From Bacteroidota bacterium (GTDB lineage: Bacteria > Bacteroidota > Bacteroidia > B-17B0 > Aurantibacillaceae): DNA of 6,973 bases. Location of the stretch: positions 1 through 6,973 of the forward strand of contig JANYBY010000218.1 in the NCBI GenBank assembly GCA_025360565.1, given 5' to 3'. Made by a program: the position numbers and the translations under genes. Positions 6,430 to 6,973 of the stretch are shown here, piece after piece (the stretch's first letter is position 1; every line of letters starts with the position of its first letter). The notes beneath the pieces are model-generated. The model saw nothing but the letters and a program-made list of their open reading frames with translations, was not told the origin of the DNA and did no database searches.

Positions 6430-6973
6430 TCCAAAACACAAGATCGGATTTAATACTGCTGTTGCCGTTGTTATTGCAAACATGATAGGCACAGGGGTAT
6501 TCACCAGCCTGGGCTTTCAGGTATTGGGTATCGAAAGCGGCTTCGCTATTTTAATGTTATGGATCGTGGGCGGTGTATTAGCACTTTGCGGCGCACTTAC
6601 CTATGGCGAAATTGGTTCTGCTTTTCCGCAAAGCGGCGGAGAATATAATTATCTTTCAAAACTATATCACCCGGCAATTGGTTTTGCCAGCGGGTGGGTG
6701 AGTGTTACCGTGGGCTTTGCAGCACCTATCGCGGCCGCGTCAATGGCTTTGGCATTATATGTAAATAAAATTTATCCAAGTATTAATCCCATTTTTCTGG
6801 CACTAACGGTCATTATTCTAATTACCGCCATTCACTCAATAAATTTAAAGGCCGGCGGATTGTTTCAACGCGTTTTTACGATCGTGAAAATTGTTTGTAT
6901 TGTAATGTTCATCGGTTTCGGATTATTTCACGTGCCCGATCATGTTACGGATTTCAGCGCATCAAAAAGCGCC
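6422..6973 (+). CDS. APC-family amino acid permease, 3' partial
   Basis: An open frame runs 184 codons to the window end without a stop. It encodes a very hydrophobic protein with features of the amino acid-polyamine-organocation (APC) superfamily. TM1 holds the unwound substrate-binding motif IGTGVF at residues 22-27 (often GSG or GTG in relatives). TM2 lies at about 39-61. The loop FPQSGGEYNYL at 68-78 is the conserved P-x-x-G-G-x-Y region. Further helices lie at about 87-112, 122-140 and 151-167. About 40% of a typical 430-500-residue, 12-helix transporter is present. The substrate is probably an amino acid, but which one cannot be told. TTG at 6422 is the chosen start: it gives MTNPKHKIGFNTAVAVV, the usual short N-terminus, whereas the first in-frame ATG at 6482 falls inside TM1. 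It overlaps the peptidase stop by 8 bases in another frame. Confidence 0.9.
   Translation, partial: MTNPKHKIGFNTAVAVVIANMIGTGVFTSLGFQVLGIESGFAILMLWIVGGVLALCGALTYGEIGSAFPQSGGEYNYLSKLYHPAIGFASGWVSVTVGFAAPIAAASMALALYVNKIYPSINPIFLALTVIILITAIHSINLKAGGLFQRVFTIVKIVCIVMFIGFGLFHVPDHVTDFSASKSA

Noticed and set aside
6196..6504. Minus-strand open frame spanning the M23/permease junction
   Set aside because: It lies opposite conserved coding sequence of both genes and shows no family motif or promoter.

Overview
The window looks like chromosomal DNA from a member of the Bacteroidota. Four things support this: a type IX secretion (T9SS) type B sorting domain, a PorP/SprF-family protein beside a PorE-like OmpA protein, gene starts without Shine-Dalgarno sequences, and sites resembling the Bacteroidota -7 promoter element (TAnnTTTG). 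The DNA is AT-rich. Genus or family cannot be named from the sequence alone. All six genes supported here lie on the + strand. No RNA gene, CRISPR array, insertion sequence or prophage was seen, and no stretch over 300 bases lacks a gene.

Bases 1-3461 form a tight three-gene cassette with gaps of 2 and 10 bases, probably one operon. It holds the C-terminal end of a secreted or surface protein with a type B T9SS sorting domain, then a PorP/SprF-family outer-membrane protein, then a large periplasmic protein with TPR, PD40 propeller, carboxypeptidase-regulatory-like and OmpA C-terminal domains. The likely joint role is export of the large upstream protein and its anchoring at the surface: the PorP-like barrel holds the sorting domain and the PorE-like protein ties the barrel to peptidoglycan.

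Bases 3462-3831 hold a small acylphosphatase, apparently starting at TTG, with a possible promoter just upstream. Bases 3919-5382 encode a membrane-anchored TPR protein with five close copies plus one decayed copy of a 40-residue repeat. It ends in a short cytoplasmic tail that resembles the linker preceding SpoIIE-type phosphatase domains in longer relatives, but no output domain follows.

Bases 5383-5454 contain a perfect 8-bp inverted repeat just before the next start codon. Bases 5455-6429 encode a membrane-anchored M23 (LytM-type) peptidase with all expected metal and catalytic residues. The last gene, an APC-family amino acid permease, overlaps the peptidase gene by 8 bases, appears to start at TTG, and runs off the window.

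Most of this is recognisable Bacteroidota biology. The points most worth a second look are the secretion/anchoring cassette, the TPR protein without an output domain, and the hairpin before the peptidase gene. No clearly novel system is demonstrated by the sequence.
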